7,605 nt of DNA from Halobacteriales archaeon QH_10_65_19 (GCA_003022085.1 PXQK01000032.1:1-7605), one strand, 5' to 3'; counted from the stretch's first letter, positions 1 through 6,880 are shown. The notes: a model not told the origin generated them from the sequence alone. Numbers and translations are program-made.

Positions 1-95
1 ACTCCGGCGTGTGTGACATCCAAAGATCAAAGCCGACTCGCTCCCGTTCTCCGGATAAAAAGACCTTAAACAGAATATATGTAACGACCAGGAAG

Positions 96-107
96 CTTAT
101 TAATTAG
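96..107 (+). promoter_or_regulatory. Candidate TATA element for the small gene at 126
   Basis: An AT-only run (TTATTAATTA) lies about 20 to 28 bases before the ATG at 126. That is where a TATA box would sit if the transcript were leaderless, as is common in haloarchaea. The whole leader from about 55 to 125 is AT-rich in an otherwise GC-rich window and holds further TATA-like words near 71-80 and 112-118, so the exact box is uncertain. No Shine-Dalgarno sequence is evident before the ATG. Confidence 0.3.
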
Positions 108-125
108 CAGTCATTTAACCAGTAT

Positions 126-323
126 ATGATCGCTGAGAAAATCAAATGTCCAAATGAAGGCGAGAATATTGACGAATTTCCAGAGATGGATCTCGACTGT
201 GCGGTCGACGAGAGCGGCGCTCCGACCCAGCTCACGGTATTCGATCCGGGGAGCGAATACGTCGCCACGTCGGGGATCTCAGTCGACTACGACACCGGTG
301 TGAGCCTGCAACAGATACGGTGA
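126..323 (+). CDS. Small acidic haloarchaeal protein, DUF7511-like
   Basis: This is a 65-residue acidic soluble protein with no signal peptide, membrane segment or cysteine-pair motif. The second half (about residues 24-65) has a pattern I associate with the short haloarchaeal DUF7511 family: an Asp/Glu-rich lead, then QLTVFDP, a short spacer, a predicted strand, and a V-x-L-x-x-x-R ending (VSLQQIR). That match is from memory and is not tested. The function of such proteins is unknown. The first 20 codons are much richer in A/T than the rest, and a second in-frame ATG lies at 186, so the true start could be either; 126 is preferred because an AT-rich promoter-like stretch fits it. The gene converges on meaB with two bases between the stops. 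Confidence 0.6.
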   Translation: MIAEKIKCPNEGENIDEFPEMDLDCAVDESGAPTQLTVFDPGSEYVATSGISVDYDTGVSLQQIR

Positions 324-325
324 AG

Positions 326-1456
326 TTACTCCCGGCGGTCGCTGACACACTCCTCGACGGGGCCGACCACCTCGTCGGCGACAGCGTAGGGATCGGTCTC
401 CCGGTCGAGCACCCGCTGGACGAACGTTTCCATCCCGCCCTGGTGGTCGATCTCGTCCGCTAACAGCTCGTTGACGTCTTCGCGGACGAGCGTGCGGATC
501 TCCTCGGCGTAGCGCGTCCGGAGCCGGGCCTCCCGCTCGCCGGAGCGGTCGAGGTACGAGTGGTGGTCCTCGAGTACGCCCAGCAGCTCTTCGACACCCT
601 CGCCGCGGTTGGCGACCGTCTCGACGATTGTTGGCTCCCAACCCCCCTGCTCGTCCTCCGCATCAGCGCCGGCACCGTGCCCGTCGCCGCCGGCATCGGG
701 TCTGTGGTGGCCGACCGAGCGCGGAACGCCGTCGTCGCGGTAGTCGAGCATCTCACGGAGTTCTTGGACAGTGCGGTTCGCGCCCTCCAGGTCGGCCTTG
801 TTGACCACGAAGACGTCGGCGATTTCGAGAATCCCCGCCTTGAGCATCTGGACGTCGTCGCCGCTACCGGGCGGGACCAGCACCATCACCGTGTCGGCGG
901 TTTTCACGATGTCGATCTCGTTCTGACCGGCCCCGACCGTCTCGATGACGATCCGATCCTTGCCGAACGCGTCCAGCGCCTTGACAGCGTCAGTCGTGGC
1001 CGTCGAGAGGCCGCCCAGCGATCCGCGGGCCGACATCGAGCGGAAGAACACGTCCATGTCGCCGACGTTCGAGGCCATGCGGATCCGGTCGCCGAGCACG
1101 GCGCCGCCGGTGAACGGCGAAGAGGGGTCGATCGCAATCACGCCCACCGTCTCGCCGCGCTCGCGGTAGGTAGCGGCCATCTTGTCTACGAGGGTCGACT
1201 TGCCCGAACCCGGCGAGCCCGTCACGCCGATAACGGAGGCGTTGCCGGTGTGCTGGTGGAGCGCCGAGACGAGGTCGCGGTAGCCCGACCGGCGGTTCTC
1301 GATCTTCGTGATGACCCGGGCCAGCGCCCGGTGCTTGCCCGCGAGAAGGTCCTCGATGAGCGAACTCGCGGAGCCGTTTCCCTGGGTCGTTCCGTCGTCG
1401 CGGCTGGTCGAATCATCGCGTTGCTCGGGGTTACCCCCCTGGCTGCGGTCACCCAT
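326..1456 (-). CDS. meaB: Methylmalonyl-CoA mutase-associated GTPase MeaB (ArgK/MMAA family)
   Basis: This SIMIBI-class G protein loads and protects the B12 cofactor of methylmalonyl-CoA mutase, using GTP hydrolysis in the cytoplasm. With the start at 1456 it has 376 residues. The P-loop GSPGSGKST is at about 80-88. It is followed by the family signatures IDPSSPFTGGA, LGDRIRM, SARGSLGG and ETVGAGQNE, then the guanine-specificity motif NKAD at about 219-222. A Gly/His/Asp-rich linker (about 238-275) precedes the helical C-terminal dimerisation region. An in-frame ATG at 1492 would overlap the upstream gene by 32 bases and add 12 residues outside the usual N-terminus. The ATG at 1456 lies four bases after that gene's stop and is preferred. 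It follows the B12-binding mutase subunit, so the two are almost certainly co-transcribed. Older names (LAO/AO transport ATPase, ArgK) are misnomers. Confidence 0.93.
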   Translation of the reverse strand: MGDRSQGGNPEQRDDSTSRDDGTTQGNGSASSLIEDLLAGKHRALARVITKIENRRSGYRDLVSALHQHTGNASVIGVTGSPGSGKSTLVDKMAATYRERGETVGVIAIDPSSPFTGGAVLGDRIRMASNVGDMDVFFRSMSARGSLGGLSTATTDAVKALDAFGKDRIVIETVGAGQNEIDIVKTADTVMVLVPPGSGDDVQMLKAGILEIADVFVVNKADLEGANRTVQELREMLDYRDDGVPRSVGHHRPDAGGDGHGAGADAEDEQGGWEPTIVETVANRGEGVEELLGVLEDHHSYLDRSGEREARLRTRYAEEIRTLVREDVNELLADEIDHQGGMETFVQRVLDRETDPYAVADEVVGPVEECVSDRRE

Positions 1457-1460
1457 GTGG

Positions 1461-1880
1461 TCACTCACGCTCGGGGGCGTTCTCGCGGACAAACGCGACC
1501 ATCTCCTCCATCGACGCGCCGGGGCCGAACACCTCCGCGACGCCGAGTTCCTTGAGCTCTACTTCGTCCTGGTCGGGGATGATCCCGCCGACGAGGACAA
1601 GCGTATCTTCGAAGGCCTCGTACTCCTCGAGCCCCGCAATAATCTCGGGGACGAGCGTATCGTGTGCGCCGGAGAGAATAGAGATCCCCAGGACGTCGAC
1701 GTCCTCCTGGACCGCGGCCTGTACAATCTCCTCGGGCGCCCGGTGGAGTCCGGAGTAGATGACCTCGAAGCCGGCGTCCCGGAACGCCCGCGAGATGACG
1801 TGCGCACCCCGGTCGTGCCCGTCGAGGCCGGCCTTGGCGACGAGACACCGTATCGTCCGCTGCTCCTGGTTGACACCCAT
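1461..1880 (-). CDS. mcmA2: Methylmalonyl-CoA mutase, B12-binding small subunit
   Basis: This 139-residue protein is the stand-alone cobalamin-binding domain of a split methylmalonyl-CoA mutase, which interconverts (R)-methylmalonyl-CoA and succinyl-CoA. The signature DGHDRG is at 20-25, with His22 as the lower axial cobalt ligand. SIL (67-69) and GG (98-99, in VLVGGIIP) complete the DxHxxG-SxL-GG set of a base-off/His-on Rossmann domain. In haloarchaea the large catalytic subunit is encoded separately and is not in this window. The open frame extends upstream to 1970, but family members begin a few residues before QRTIRCLVAKxGLDGHDRG, so the ATG at 1880 is chosen. No ribosome-binding site is evident before it, which suggests a leaderless transcript. 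meaB follows four bases downstream. Confidence 0.92.
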   Translation of the reverse strand: MGVNQEQRTIRCLVAKAGLDGHDRGAHVISRAFRDAGFEVIYSGLHRAPEEIVQAAVQEDVDVLGISILSGAHDTLVPEIIAGLEEYEAFEDTLVLVGGIIPDQDEVELKELGVAEVFGPGASMEEMVAFVRENAPERE

Positions 1881-1973
1881 ACAACCACGTACTGCCGGTT
1901 TACGTTTGGTTTTTTCGATGGTCGACCTGACCGAGGCGAAATACAGAACACGGTCGGGGACGGAAAGCAAGGC
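1881..1973. promoter_or_regulatory. Divergent promoter region between mcmA2 and mvk
   Basis: The 93 bases separate two divergently read start codons and must hold both promoters. For mcmA2 (minus strand) an A-rich stretch, read as CGAAAAAACCAAACGTAAAC, lies about 20 to 40 bases before its ATG. For mvk (plus strand) CGAAATAC at 1937-1944 is the best BRE/TATA-like word, 30 to 37 bases before the ATG at 1974. Neither is a strong consensus. There is no clear operator repeat. Confidence 0.35.
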
Positions 1974-2896
1974 ATGGTCACGTCAAGCGCGCCGGGAAAG
2001 GTGTACCTCTTCGGGGAGCACGCGGTGGTCTACGGGGAGCCGGCGGTGCCGTGTGCGATCGAACTCCGGGCACAGGTGACGGCGACGCGTCGCGACAGCG
2101 GCCTCCGCGTCACCGCGGGCGACCTCACAATCGACGGGTTCACCGCCGAGTACGAGGGCGAAGCCGGCGAACCGCCCGACATCGACGTCGAGAACGCACT
2201 GATCGAGGCGGGGATCGGCTACGTTACCGAGGCTGTCGACCAAGCCAGGGACGCTGCCGACGCCCCCGACGTGGGGTTCGAGGTGACCGTCGACAGCGAC
2301 ATCCCGCTCGGAGCGGGGCTCGGCTCCTCGGCAGCGGTGACAGTCGCCGGGATCGACGCCGCGACGCGCGAACTCGGCGTCGCGCTGGACCCGGCGGAGA
2401 TCGCGGAACGCGCCTACCGCGTCGAGCACGCTGTCCAGGACGGCCAGGCCTCCAGGGCCGACACATTCTGTTCGACGATGGGGGGCGCCGTTCGCGTGGA
2501 GGGCGACGACTGCCAGACGGTCGACGCGCCCGACCTGCCGTTCGTCATCGGGTACGACGGCGGCGCAGGCGACACCGGCGCGCTTGTCGCCGGCGTCCGG
2601 GAGTTGCGCGAGGAGTACGACTTCGCCGCCGACACCGTCGGGGCAATCGGCGACGTGGCTTCAACCACGGCCTGCTCTCCGCGCTGGGCGTCTCGTCGCG
2701 GTCGCTCGACGCGATGGTGTGGGCTGCCCGGGACGCCGGCGCGGTCGGCGCGAAACTGACGGGTGCGGGCGGCGGGGGCTGTATCGTTGCGCTCGACGAG
2801 ACGCCCGAGACGACGAGTGCACTCAAGTACACCCCGGGATGTGCAGACACGTTCAGAGCCGCCCTCGACTCGGCCGGCGTCCGCGTGGTGGACTGA
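1974..2896 (+). CDS. mvk: Mevalonate kinase, broken by an internal deletion with frameshift
   Basis: This GHMP-family kinase phosphorylates mevalonate to mevalonate 5-phosphate, an early step to archaeal isoprenoid lipids. From the ATG at 1974 the frame carries motif 1 (APGKVYLFGEHAVVYG, 6-21), the ATP-binding motif PLGAGLGSSAA (111-121) and SRAD with the likely catalytic Asp163. After AIGDV (about residue 228, near 2656) the frame turns into unrelated sequence and stops at 2759. The rest of the enzyme continues in another frame, from GFNHGLLSALG through the third GHMP motif KLTGAGGGGC to a stop at 2894-2896. Compared with haloarchaeal relatives, roughly 20 to 25 residues of a helical segment are missing at the join; the loss is 3n+1 bases. 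Both halves are otherwise clean. As written, no functional enzyme could be made. An assembly or sequencing error is at least as likely as a true mutation. Confidence 0.9.
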
Positions 2897-2897
2897 G

Positions 2898-3644
2898 ATG
2901 GTCACAGTGCTCAAACTTGGTGGGAGTGTCATCACCGACAAGGAGAGTCCGGAAGCCATCGACCGGTCGGCGCTCGACCGGGCGGCCGACGCTATCGCGT
3001 CTCCGGATCGGGGTGGGGAGGGTGCGTCGCTTGTGGTGGTCCACGGCGGCGGGAGTTTCGGCCACCACTACGCGGCCCGGCACGGCGTCTCGACAACGGC
3101 CGGAACGCGGGACGCAGCCGCGCTGACGGAGATCCACCGGGCGATGGGCGACCTGAACGCAGCCGTCGTCGACGCGCTCCAGGAACGCGGCGTACCGGCG
3201 CTCCCGGTCAGACCCCTGTCGGTCGCCGCCAGGAACGGTAATCTCAGCTTCCCGCTTGGAGGCGTCGACGCGATGCTCGGAGAGGGGTTCGTCCCGGTGC
3301 TTCACGGCGACGTGATCGTCGACGCGGGCAACGGCGGAACGATACTCAGTGGCGACGAGGTGGTTGTCGCCGTCGCCCGTAGCCTCGGGGCCGACAGGGT
3401 CGGCCTCTGCTCGACCGTCCCGGGCGTGCTCGACGACGAGGGGAACGTAATCCCGGAAATCGACGCCTTCGACCAGGTTTCCGGGGCTGTGGGCGAGAGC
3501 ACCGCGACCGACGTCACGGGCGGGATGGCGGGGAAAGTGCAGTGCCTGCTGGAACTGGACACGCCGGCAGCCATCTTTGGCCTGGCGGACCTCGACCGGT
3601 TCCTGCGGACCGGCAGCGCCGGCACGACCGTCAACGGCAGATGA
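2898..3644 (+). CDS. ipk: Isopentenyl phosphate kinase
   Basis: This 248-residue amino-acid-kinase-fold enzyme phosphorylates isopentenyl phosphate to isopentenyl diphosphate, the last step of the modified archaeal mevalonate pathway. The N-terminal KLGGSV holds phosphate-binding Lys6. HGGGSFGH (49-56) ends in the His that marks isopentenyl phosphate kinases within the family. Later come HGDVI (136-140), SGDEVVVAVA, the nucleotide-site segment VGLCSTVPGVLDD and the C-terminal DVTGGMAGKV (205-214). Length and motifs are complete. The ATG lies one base after the mevalonate kinase stop, so the genes form an operon of consecutive isoprenoid kinases; the intervening decarboxylase is not here. Its stop TGA overlaps a downstream ATG (ATGA at 3641-3644). 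A longer in-frame start at 2763 would run inside mvk and adds nothing related to the family. Confidence 0.94.
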   Translation: MVTVLKLGGSVITDKESPEAIDRSALDRAADAIASPDRGGEGASLVVVHGGGSFGHHYAARHGVSTTAGTRDAAALTEIHRAMGDLNAAVVDALQERGVPALPVRPLSVAARNGNLSFPLGGVDAMLGEGFVPVLHGDVIVDAGNGGTILSGDEVVVAVARSLGADRVGLCSTVPGVLDDEGNVIPEIDAFDQVSGAVGESTATDVTGGMAGKVQCLLELDTPAAIFGLADLDRFLRTGSAGTTVNGR

Positions 3645-3825
3645 CCCCAGGGGAACTGGCGGCGACCCGGTCGTCTACGACATATCCGAGCTTCTCACCG
3701 GAGTTGTTCTGGTCTCGCTGGGCGGCGCCGTGTTGTTCACCGGACTGTTCGGATTCACGCACAAATTGATCGCGGACTCGACCGCAGAGGGCGTCGCCAG
3801 CGGAGGAAGCCCCGGATCGGGATAG
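3641..3825 (+). CDS. Possible small single-helix membrane protein, frame uncertain
   Basis: I do not recognise this one. A frame ending in TAG at 3823-3825 encodes VVYDISELL, then a hydrophobic stretch of about 22 residues (3691-3756) rich in Gly, Val, Leu and Phe, then THKLIADSTAEG and a Gly/Ser tail. This looks like one transmembrane helix with a short cytoplasmic or extracellular tail. The frame has no ATG, GTG or TTG just before it. The natural start would be the ATG at 3641 that overlaps the ipk stop, but it is in a different frame. Restoring one base near 3663 would join MTPGELAA to DPVVYDISELL and give a protein of about 62 residues. So it is either a real coupled small gene with a 1-base loss, or a chance open frame. 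An ATG start at 3577, inside ipk, is the other option. Confidence 0.4.
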
Positions 3826-3901
3826 GGCCGACGACGGGGACGGCCCGCTTGGCGATCCGTCGGAGTAACGCCTCGGCCATCCCCGTTCGTGTTCGGAGAA
3901 G

Positions 3902-3972
3902 TGCGCTGGCCGGAATTTGAATCCGGGTTAGGACCGTGGCAGGGTCCTGTGATACCACTACACCACCAGCGC
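3902..3972 (-). tRNA. tRNA-Gly (anticodon GCC)
   Basis: Read on the minus strand, 71 bases fold into a full cloverleaf. The 7-bp acceptor stem is GCGCTGG/CCAGCGC with discriminator A. The 3-bp D stem is GTG/CAC with a loop containing AGTGGTA. The 5-bp anticodon stem is GGACC/GGTCC with loop CTGCCAC, giving anticodon GCC, which reads GGC and GGU glycine codons. The T arm is CCGGA/TCCGG with loop TTCAAAT. CCA is not encoded, so it would be added after transcription. No intron is present. It lies between the isoprenoid genes and the ribosomal operon and is read against both. Confidence 0.97.
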
Positions 3973-4387
3973 TCGTTGCACTCGCGCCGAGCATTGCGAA
4001 CGGGTGCGTTCGCTCAACACCAGCGCGCTCCAGTCCAATCTACTACGCATAGAAGATAAAAACGTTCCGAATCGGCCGACGAGCTACGAAACGGTTTTGT
4101 CCTGTTCGACCCACTCACAGTCCACATGAGCCTGCCGAGAATCGATTTTACGGTCGTCACGTCACAGGGGTCATCGACAACCAGGTCGTCCAGGGTCTCT
4201 TCTGGCCCGTGCTCGGGCCGCCTTTCCACACTGCTGTGGCTCCTGGCGTTATACCCGGGCTTTATAGCCACGTACCGGCGATCGGCGTGTCACTGCCTCA
4301 CAGCGCGAGGACGAAACGCGGCCTTTTTACGTTCGGATAGAGGAGTAATCGCTACAGTCTAGTGGCGCGACGTGGAAGCGTTATGGC
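3973..4387. other. Intergenic stretch with no supported gene
   Basis: These 415 bases separate the tRNA from the ribosomal operon and are less GC-rich than the genes. The minus strand upstream of the tRNA has a 6-bp hairpin (GCGAAC at 3996-4001 with GTTCGC at 4008-4013) and an AT-rich word at about 4050-4060 that could be a distant tRNA promoter. A second perfect 6-bp hairpin with a 4-base loop lies at 4204-4219; no T-run follows it, so I do not call it a terminator. Three open frames cross 4090-4360: an ATG frame at 4126 (+), a GTG frame at 4271 to 4014 (-), and a plus-strand frame ending near 4341 with no start codon. None resembles a known protein. The part just before 4388 presumably holds the operon promoter. 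Confidence 0.5.
4322..4330 (+). promoter_or_regulatory. Weak TATA-like element before the ribosomal operon
   Basis: CTTTTTACG, about 60 bases before the methyltransferase ATG at 4388, is the most AT-rich word in this part of the leader. Used as a TATA box, it would start transcripts about 30 bases before the ATG and leave a short leader containing GAGGAG at about 4341-4346. No better candidate is seen at the leaderless distance, which is GC-rich. This is a positional guess. Confidence 0.25.
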
Positions 4388-5215
4388 ATGACCGTCAGCG
4401 TGCTCGTGCCGTCGTCGCTCGCCCGTGAAGCGGAGGACAAACGCGAGGCAACTCGCAAACTCGGCTACGTGGCCCGCGCGGCCACGATCTTCCGGGTAGA
4501 CCGGCTCACGGTCTTCCCGGACGACGCGGGCGAGACGCAATACGGCGACGGGTTCGTCGGAACCGTGCTGCGGTACGCCGCGACACCCCCGTACCTCCGA
4601 AAGGCGGTGTGGGCAAAGCGGGACGAACTGGAGTTCGCGGGCGTCCTGCCGCCGCTCCGCGTCCGCTCACAGGCCGGCTCCGGATCCGAGGATTCGGGGT
4701 CGTTAAGACAGGGAATCGTGACCGAGGTCGGAGCTGATGGGCGCGTCCGGGTCAATTGCGGACTGCAACACCCAATCTCCCTTCCGGTTCTGGAGGAGGA
4801 ACTGGCCGAGGGAGAGCGCGTTTCCGTCAGGGTCTCTTCGCGAGAGCCGGTCCGGGCGAAACTCGCCGACGTCCCCCCCGCCACGGACCTCGATACTGCG
4901 CTTGACCGCGACGACGCGGGTTTCGCCATCGCCACGTCACGGCACGGCGAGCCGCTGCGGCCGAGCCGTCTCGACGAACTCGCACCAGCGAGTCGCGTCG
5001 GGGGCAAGCGCGCGCTCACGGTCGCGTTCGGTGCGCCCGAACGGGGCCTGCCCGCGGTACTGGGAGTCGATCCCGGGTCGGTTCGCGAGGACGGCCACGA
5101 CGAGACCGGACGGTTCGACCTCTGGCTCGACACGGTTCCGAACCAGGGTAGCGAGGTCGTGCGAACGGAGGAGGCGGTGTTCGCCACCCTCGCCTGCCTG
5201 AACCTCATGGAGTGA
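4388..5215 (+). CDS. Archaeal SPOUT-class RNA methyltransferase (putative RNA uridine N3-methyltransferase, PF02598/COG2106)
   Basis: This 275-residue protein belongs to the family annotated as putative RNA uridine N3-methyltransferase (formerly DUF171), which has a trefoil-knot SAM-binding fold. The first half of the knot domain covers about 1-95 (VLVPSSLAREAEDKREATRKLG, then RYAATPPYLRK and LEFAGVLPPLR). An inserted OB-like domain follows at about 105-160 (GSLRQGIVTEVG, RVRVNCGLQHPISLP). The C-terminal knot half is at 205-275, with VAFGAPERGLP and NQGSEVVRTEEAVFATLACLN, which should form the cofactor site. The exact RNA target in haloarchaea is not known to me; its position ahead of L3, common in archaea, suggests rRNA. 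The ATG at 4388 is chosen because MTVSVLVPSS matches the family N-terminus. Its stop is six bases before the L3 start. The DNA word ATGGCATGA at 4383-4391 puts a two-codon frame over this start. Confidence 0.88.
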   Translation: MTVSVLVPSSLAREAEDKREATRKLGYVARAATIFRVDRLTVFPDDAGETQYGDGFVGTVLRYAATPPYLRKAVWAKRDELEFAGVLPPLRVRSQAGSGSEDSGSLRQGIVTEVGADGRVRVNCGLQHPISLPVLEEELAEGERVSVRVSSREPVRAKLADVPPATDLDTALDRDDAGFAIATSRHGEPLRPSRLDELAPASRVGGKRALTVAFGAPERGLPAVLGVDPGSVREDGHDETGRFDLWLDTVPNQGSEVVRTEEAVFATLACLNLME

Positions 5216-5221
5216 ACGCAC

Positions 5222-6235
5222 ATGCCACAACCAGAACGACCACGAAAAGGCTCGCTGGGCTTTGGCCCGCGGGGTCGGTCGGACAGCGAGACGCCGCGGT
5301 TCAACAGCTGGCCCGACGACGACGGACAGCCGGGGCTACAGGGTTTCGCCGGGTACAAGGCCGGTATGAGCCACGTCGTGATGATCAACGACGAGCCCGA
5401 CTCCCCGCGCGAGGGGATGGAGGAGACCGTCCCTGTCACAGTGGTGGAGACGCCACCGATGCGGGTAGTCGCGCTGCGAGCCTACGAAAAAACGCCGTAC
5501 GGCAAGCGGCCGCTGACGGACGTCTGGGCCGAGGAGTTCGATCCGGCGCTGGATCGGGCCCTCGACCTCCCGGACGAGCCGGACGGGGGCGCTGCGGAGG
5601 AACAGATCAGGGACGCACTCGAGTCGGGGGCGCTTGCGGACGTGCGTGCAATCACGCACACGGTCCCGGGCGAACTCGACGGCGTGCCGAAGAAGCGACC
5701 GGACGTGATGGAGAACCGGATCGGTGGCGGCTCCTTAGAGGAGCGCGTCGACTACGGCCTCGACCTCCTCGGCGAGGGCGAGTACACCGTCAACGACGTG
5801 TTCCGCGCCGGCGAGTACGCCGACGTCGCGGGCGTCACGAAGGGCAAAGGCACTCAGGGCCCGGTCAAGCGCTGGGGGGTTCAAAAGCGCAAGGGGAAAC
5901 ACGCCCGCCAGGGCTGGCGCCGACGCATCGGCAACCTCGGCCCGTGGAACCCCTCGCGCGTCCGATCGACGGTCCCCCAGCAGGGACAGACCGGCTACCA
6001 CCAGCGGACGGAGCTGAACAAGCGGCTGATCGACGTCGCCGAGGAAGACCCGACGGCCGACGGCGGGTTCGTCAACTACGGCGAGGTCGACGGCGAGTAC
6101 GCGCTAGTCAAAGGCTCGGTCCCCGGCCCGAAGAAACGGCTCGTTCGGCTGCGACCGGCCGTGCGCCCGAAAGACCAGCCGCGCCTCGATCCCGAGGTGC
6201 GGTACGTCTCGACGGAATCGAACCAGGGGCAATGA
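5222..6235 (+). CDS. rpl3: 50S ribosomal protein L3 (uL3)
   Basis: This 337-residue protein is one of the first to bind 23S rRNA during assembly, and its long extension reaches towards the peptidyl-transferase centre. The start MPQPERPRKGSLGFGPRGRS, the GFAGYKAGMSHV segment (41-52) and the long conserved block at about 200-268 (GVTKGKGTQGPVKRWGVQ, KRKGKHARQGWRRR, GNLGPWNPSRVRSTVPQQGQ, TGYHQRTELNKRL) are diagnostic for archaeal L3. The length matches the Haloarcula protein, which is about 338 residues. The end VRYVSTESNQGQ is also as expected, so the gene is complete. The linker regions are strongly acidic, typical of a salt-in halophile. It lies six bases after the methyltransferase, and its stop overlaps an L4 start codon (ATGA at 6232-6235), pointing to translational coupling. 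Confidence 0.97.
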   Translation: MPQPERPRKGSLGFGPRGRSDSETPRFNSWPDDDGQPGLQGFAGYKAGMSHVVMINDEPDSPREGMEETVPVTVVETPPMRVVALRAYEKTPYGKRPLTDVWAEEFDPALDRALDLPDEPDGGAAEEQIRDALESGALADVRAITHTVPGELDGVPKKRPDVMENRIGGGSLEERVDYGLDLLGEGEYTVNDVFRAGEYADVAGVTKGKGTQGPVKRWGVQKRKGKHARQGWRRRIGNLGPWNPSRVRSTVPQQGQTGYHQRTELNKRLIDVAEEDPTADGGFVNYGEVDGEYALVKGSVPGPKKRLVRLRPAVRPKDQPRLDPEVRYVSTESNQGQ

Positions 6236-6880
6236 GTATGGAGGTACCAGTACACACACTCGACGGAGACGAGGCCGGGGAGGTCACGCTCCCCCCTGCC
6301 TTCGAGAGCGAGGTCCGCCCGGATCTGATCCGGAAGGCGGTGCTCGCGGCACAGGCAAACAGGAAACAGGACTACGGCGCCGACGAGTACGCCGGCATGC
6401 GGACGCCGGCCGAGTCGTTCGGCAGCGGCCGCGGTATGGCACACGTCCCCCGCGAAGGTGGGCAGGGCCGTCGCGTCCCCCAGACCGTGGGCGGCCGGCA
6501 GGCACACCCGCCGAAGGCCGAGAAGGACCGCGGGCTCGATGTCAACGACAAGGAGCGCCGTCTGGCGATCCGGTCGGCGATCGCAGCGACAGCCGACCCC
6601 GAGGTTGTGGCCGAGCGCGGCCACGAGTTCGAAGAAGACGTCGACCTGCCGCTGGTCGTCGACGACGAGTTCGAGGACCTGGAGAAGACCCAGGAGGCCC
6701 TCGCCGCGCTGGAGGACCTCGGCGTCGGGGCCGACATCGAGCGCGCCGAGAAGACGACGATCCGCGCCGGTCAGGGGTCGACTCGCGGACGGAAGTACCG
6801 CCGGGCGAAGTCACTGCTCGTGGTCACCAGCGAGGAGCCCGCTGTGGACCGAGAGCGCGATCGACGAGGTGAGCGAGTGA
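6232..6880 (+). CDS. rpl4: 50S ribosomal protein L4 (uL4), internal deletion and frameshift into L23
   Basis: L4 binds 23S rRNA early in assembly and its loop lines the exit tunnel. The first 201 residues (counted from the ATG at 6238) are normal: RTPAESFGSGRG (55-66), the tunnel-loop stretch RRVPQTVGGRQAHPPKAEKD (78-97) and GRKYRRAKSLLVVTSEEP (184-201). Directly after that (6841) the gene jumps to the last 12 residues, LWTESAIDEVSE, in a different frame, with stop TGA at 6878-6880. About 33 residues usually found here (the RNL..VNTEDLAPG..GRLTV part) are missing; the loss is 3n+2 bases. Read straight on, the first frame misses its stop, passes through a 13-residue linker and continues in frame into L23 to 7134. 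Starts at 6232 (ATGA overlap with L3) and 6238 (fits family length) are both possible. Confidence 0.93.

Noticed and set aside
560..1555. A 331-codon plus-strand open frame opposite meaB.
   Set aside because: It is the antisense shadow of a GC-rich gene. The minus strand has full MeaB motifs and the plus frame has none.
2763..2896. A longer ipk start inside mvk, at 2763.
   Set aside because: The added 45 residues are an off-frame reading of the mevalonate kinase C-terminus. The ATG at 2898 gives the correct family N-terminus.
3825..3846. Inverted repeat GGGCCG/CGGCCC with a 10-base loop after the small membrane frame, considered as a terminator.
   Set aside because: It has a weak 6-bp stem and no T-run on either strand. 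Archaeal termination depends mainly on T-runs.
3755..3994. A minus-strand frame of 79 codons containing MAEALLRRIAKRAVPVVGP.
   Set aside because: It runs through the whole tRNA-Gly gene and its start lies upstream of the tRNA. A start at the internal Met just past the tRNA end is conceivable, but nothing supports it.
3964..4026. Nine-base repeat CACCAGCGC at the tRNA acceptor end (3964-3972) and again at 4018-4026, considered as an integration (att) scar.
   Set aside because: It is too short, GC-rich enough to arise by chance, at the 5' rather than the 3' end of the tRNA, and has no integrase nearby.
4465..5439. A 324-codon minus-strand open frame opposite the RNA methyltransferase and the start of L3.
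   Set aside because: It is very rich in Ser, Arg and Pro and antisense to two recognised proteins; a typical shadow.
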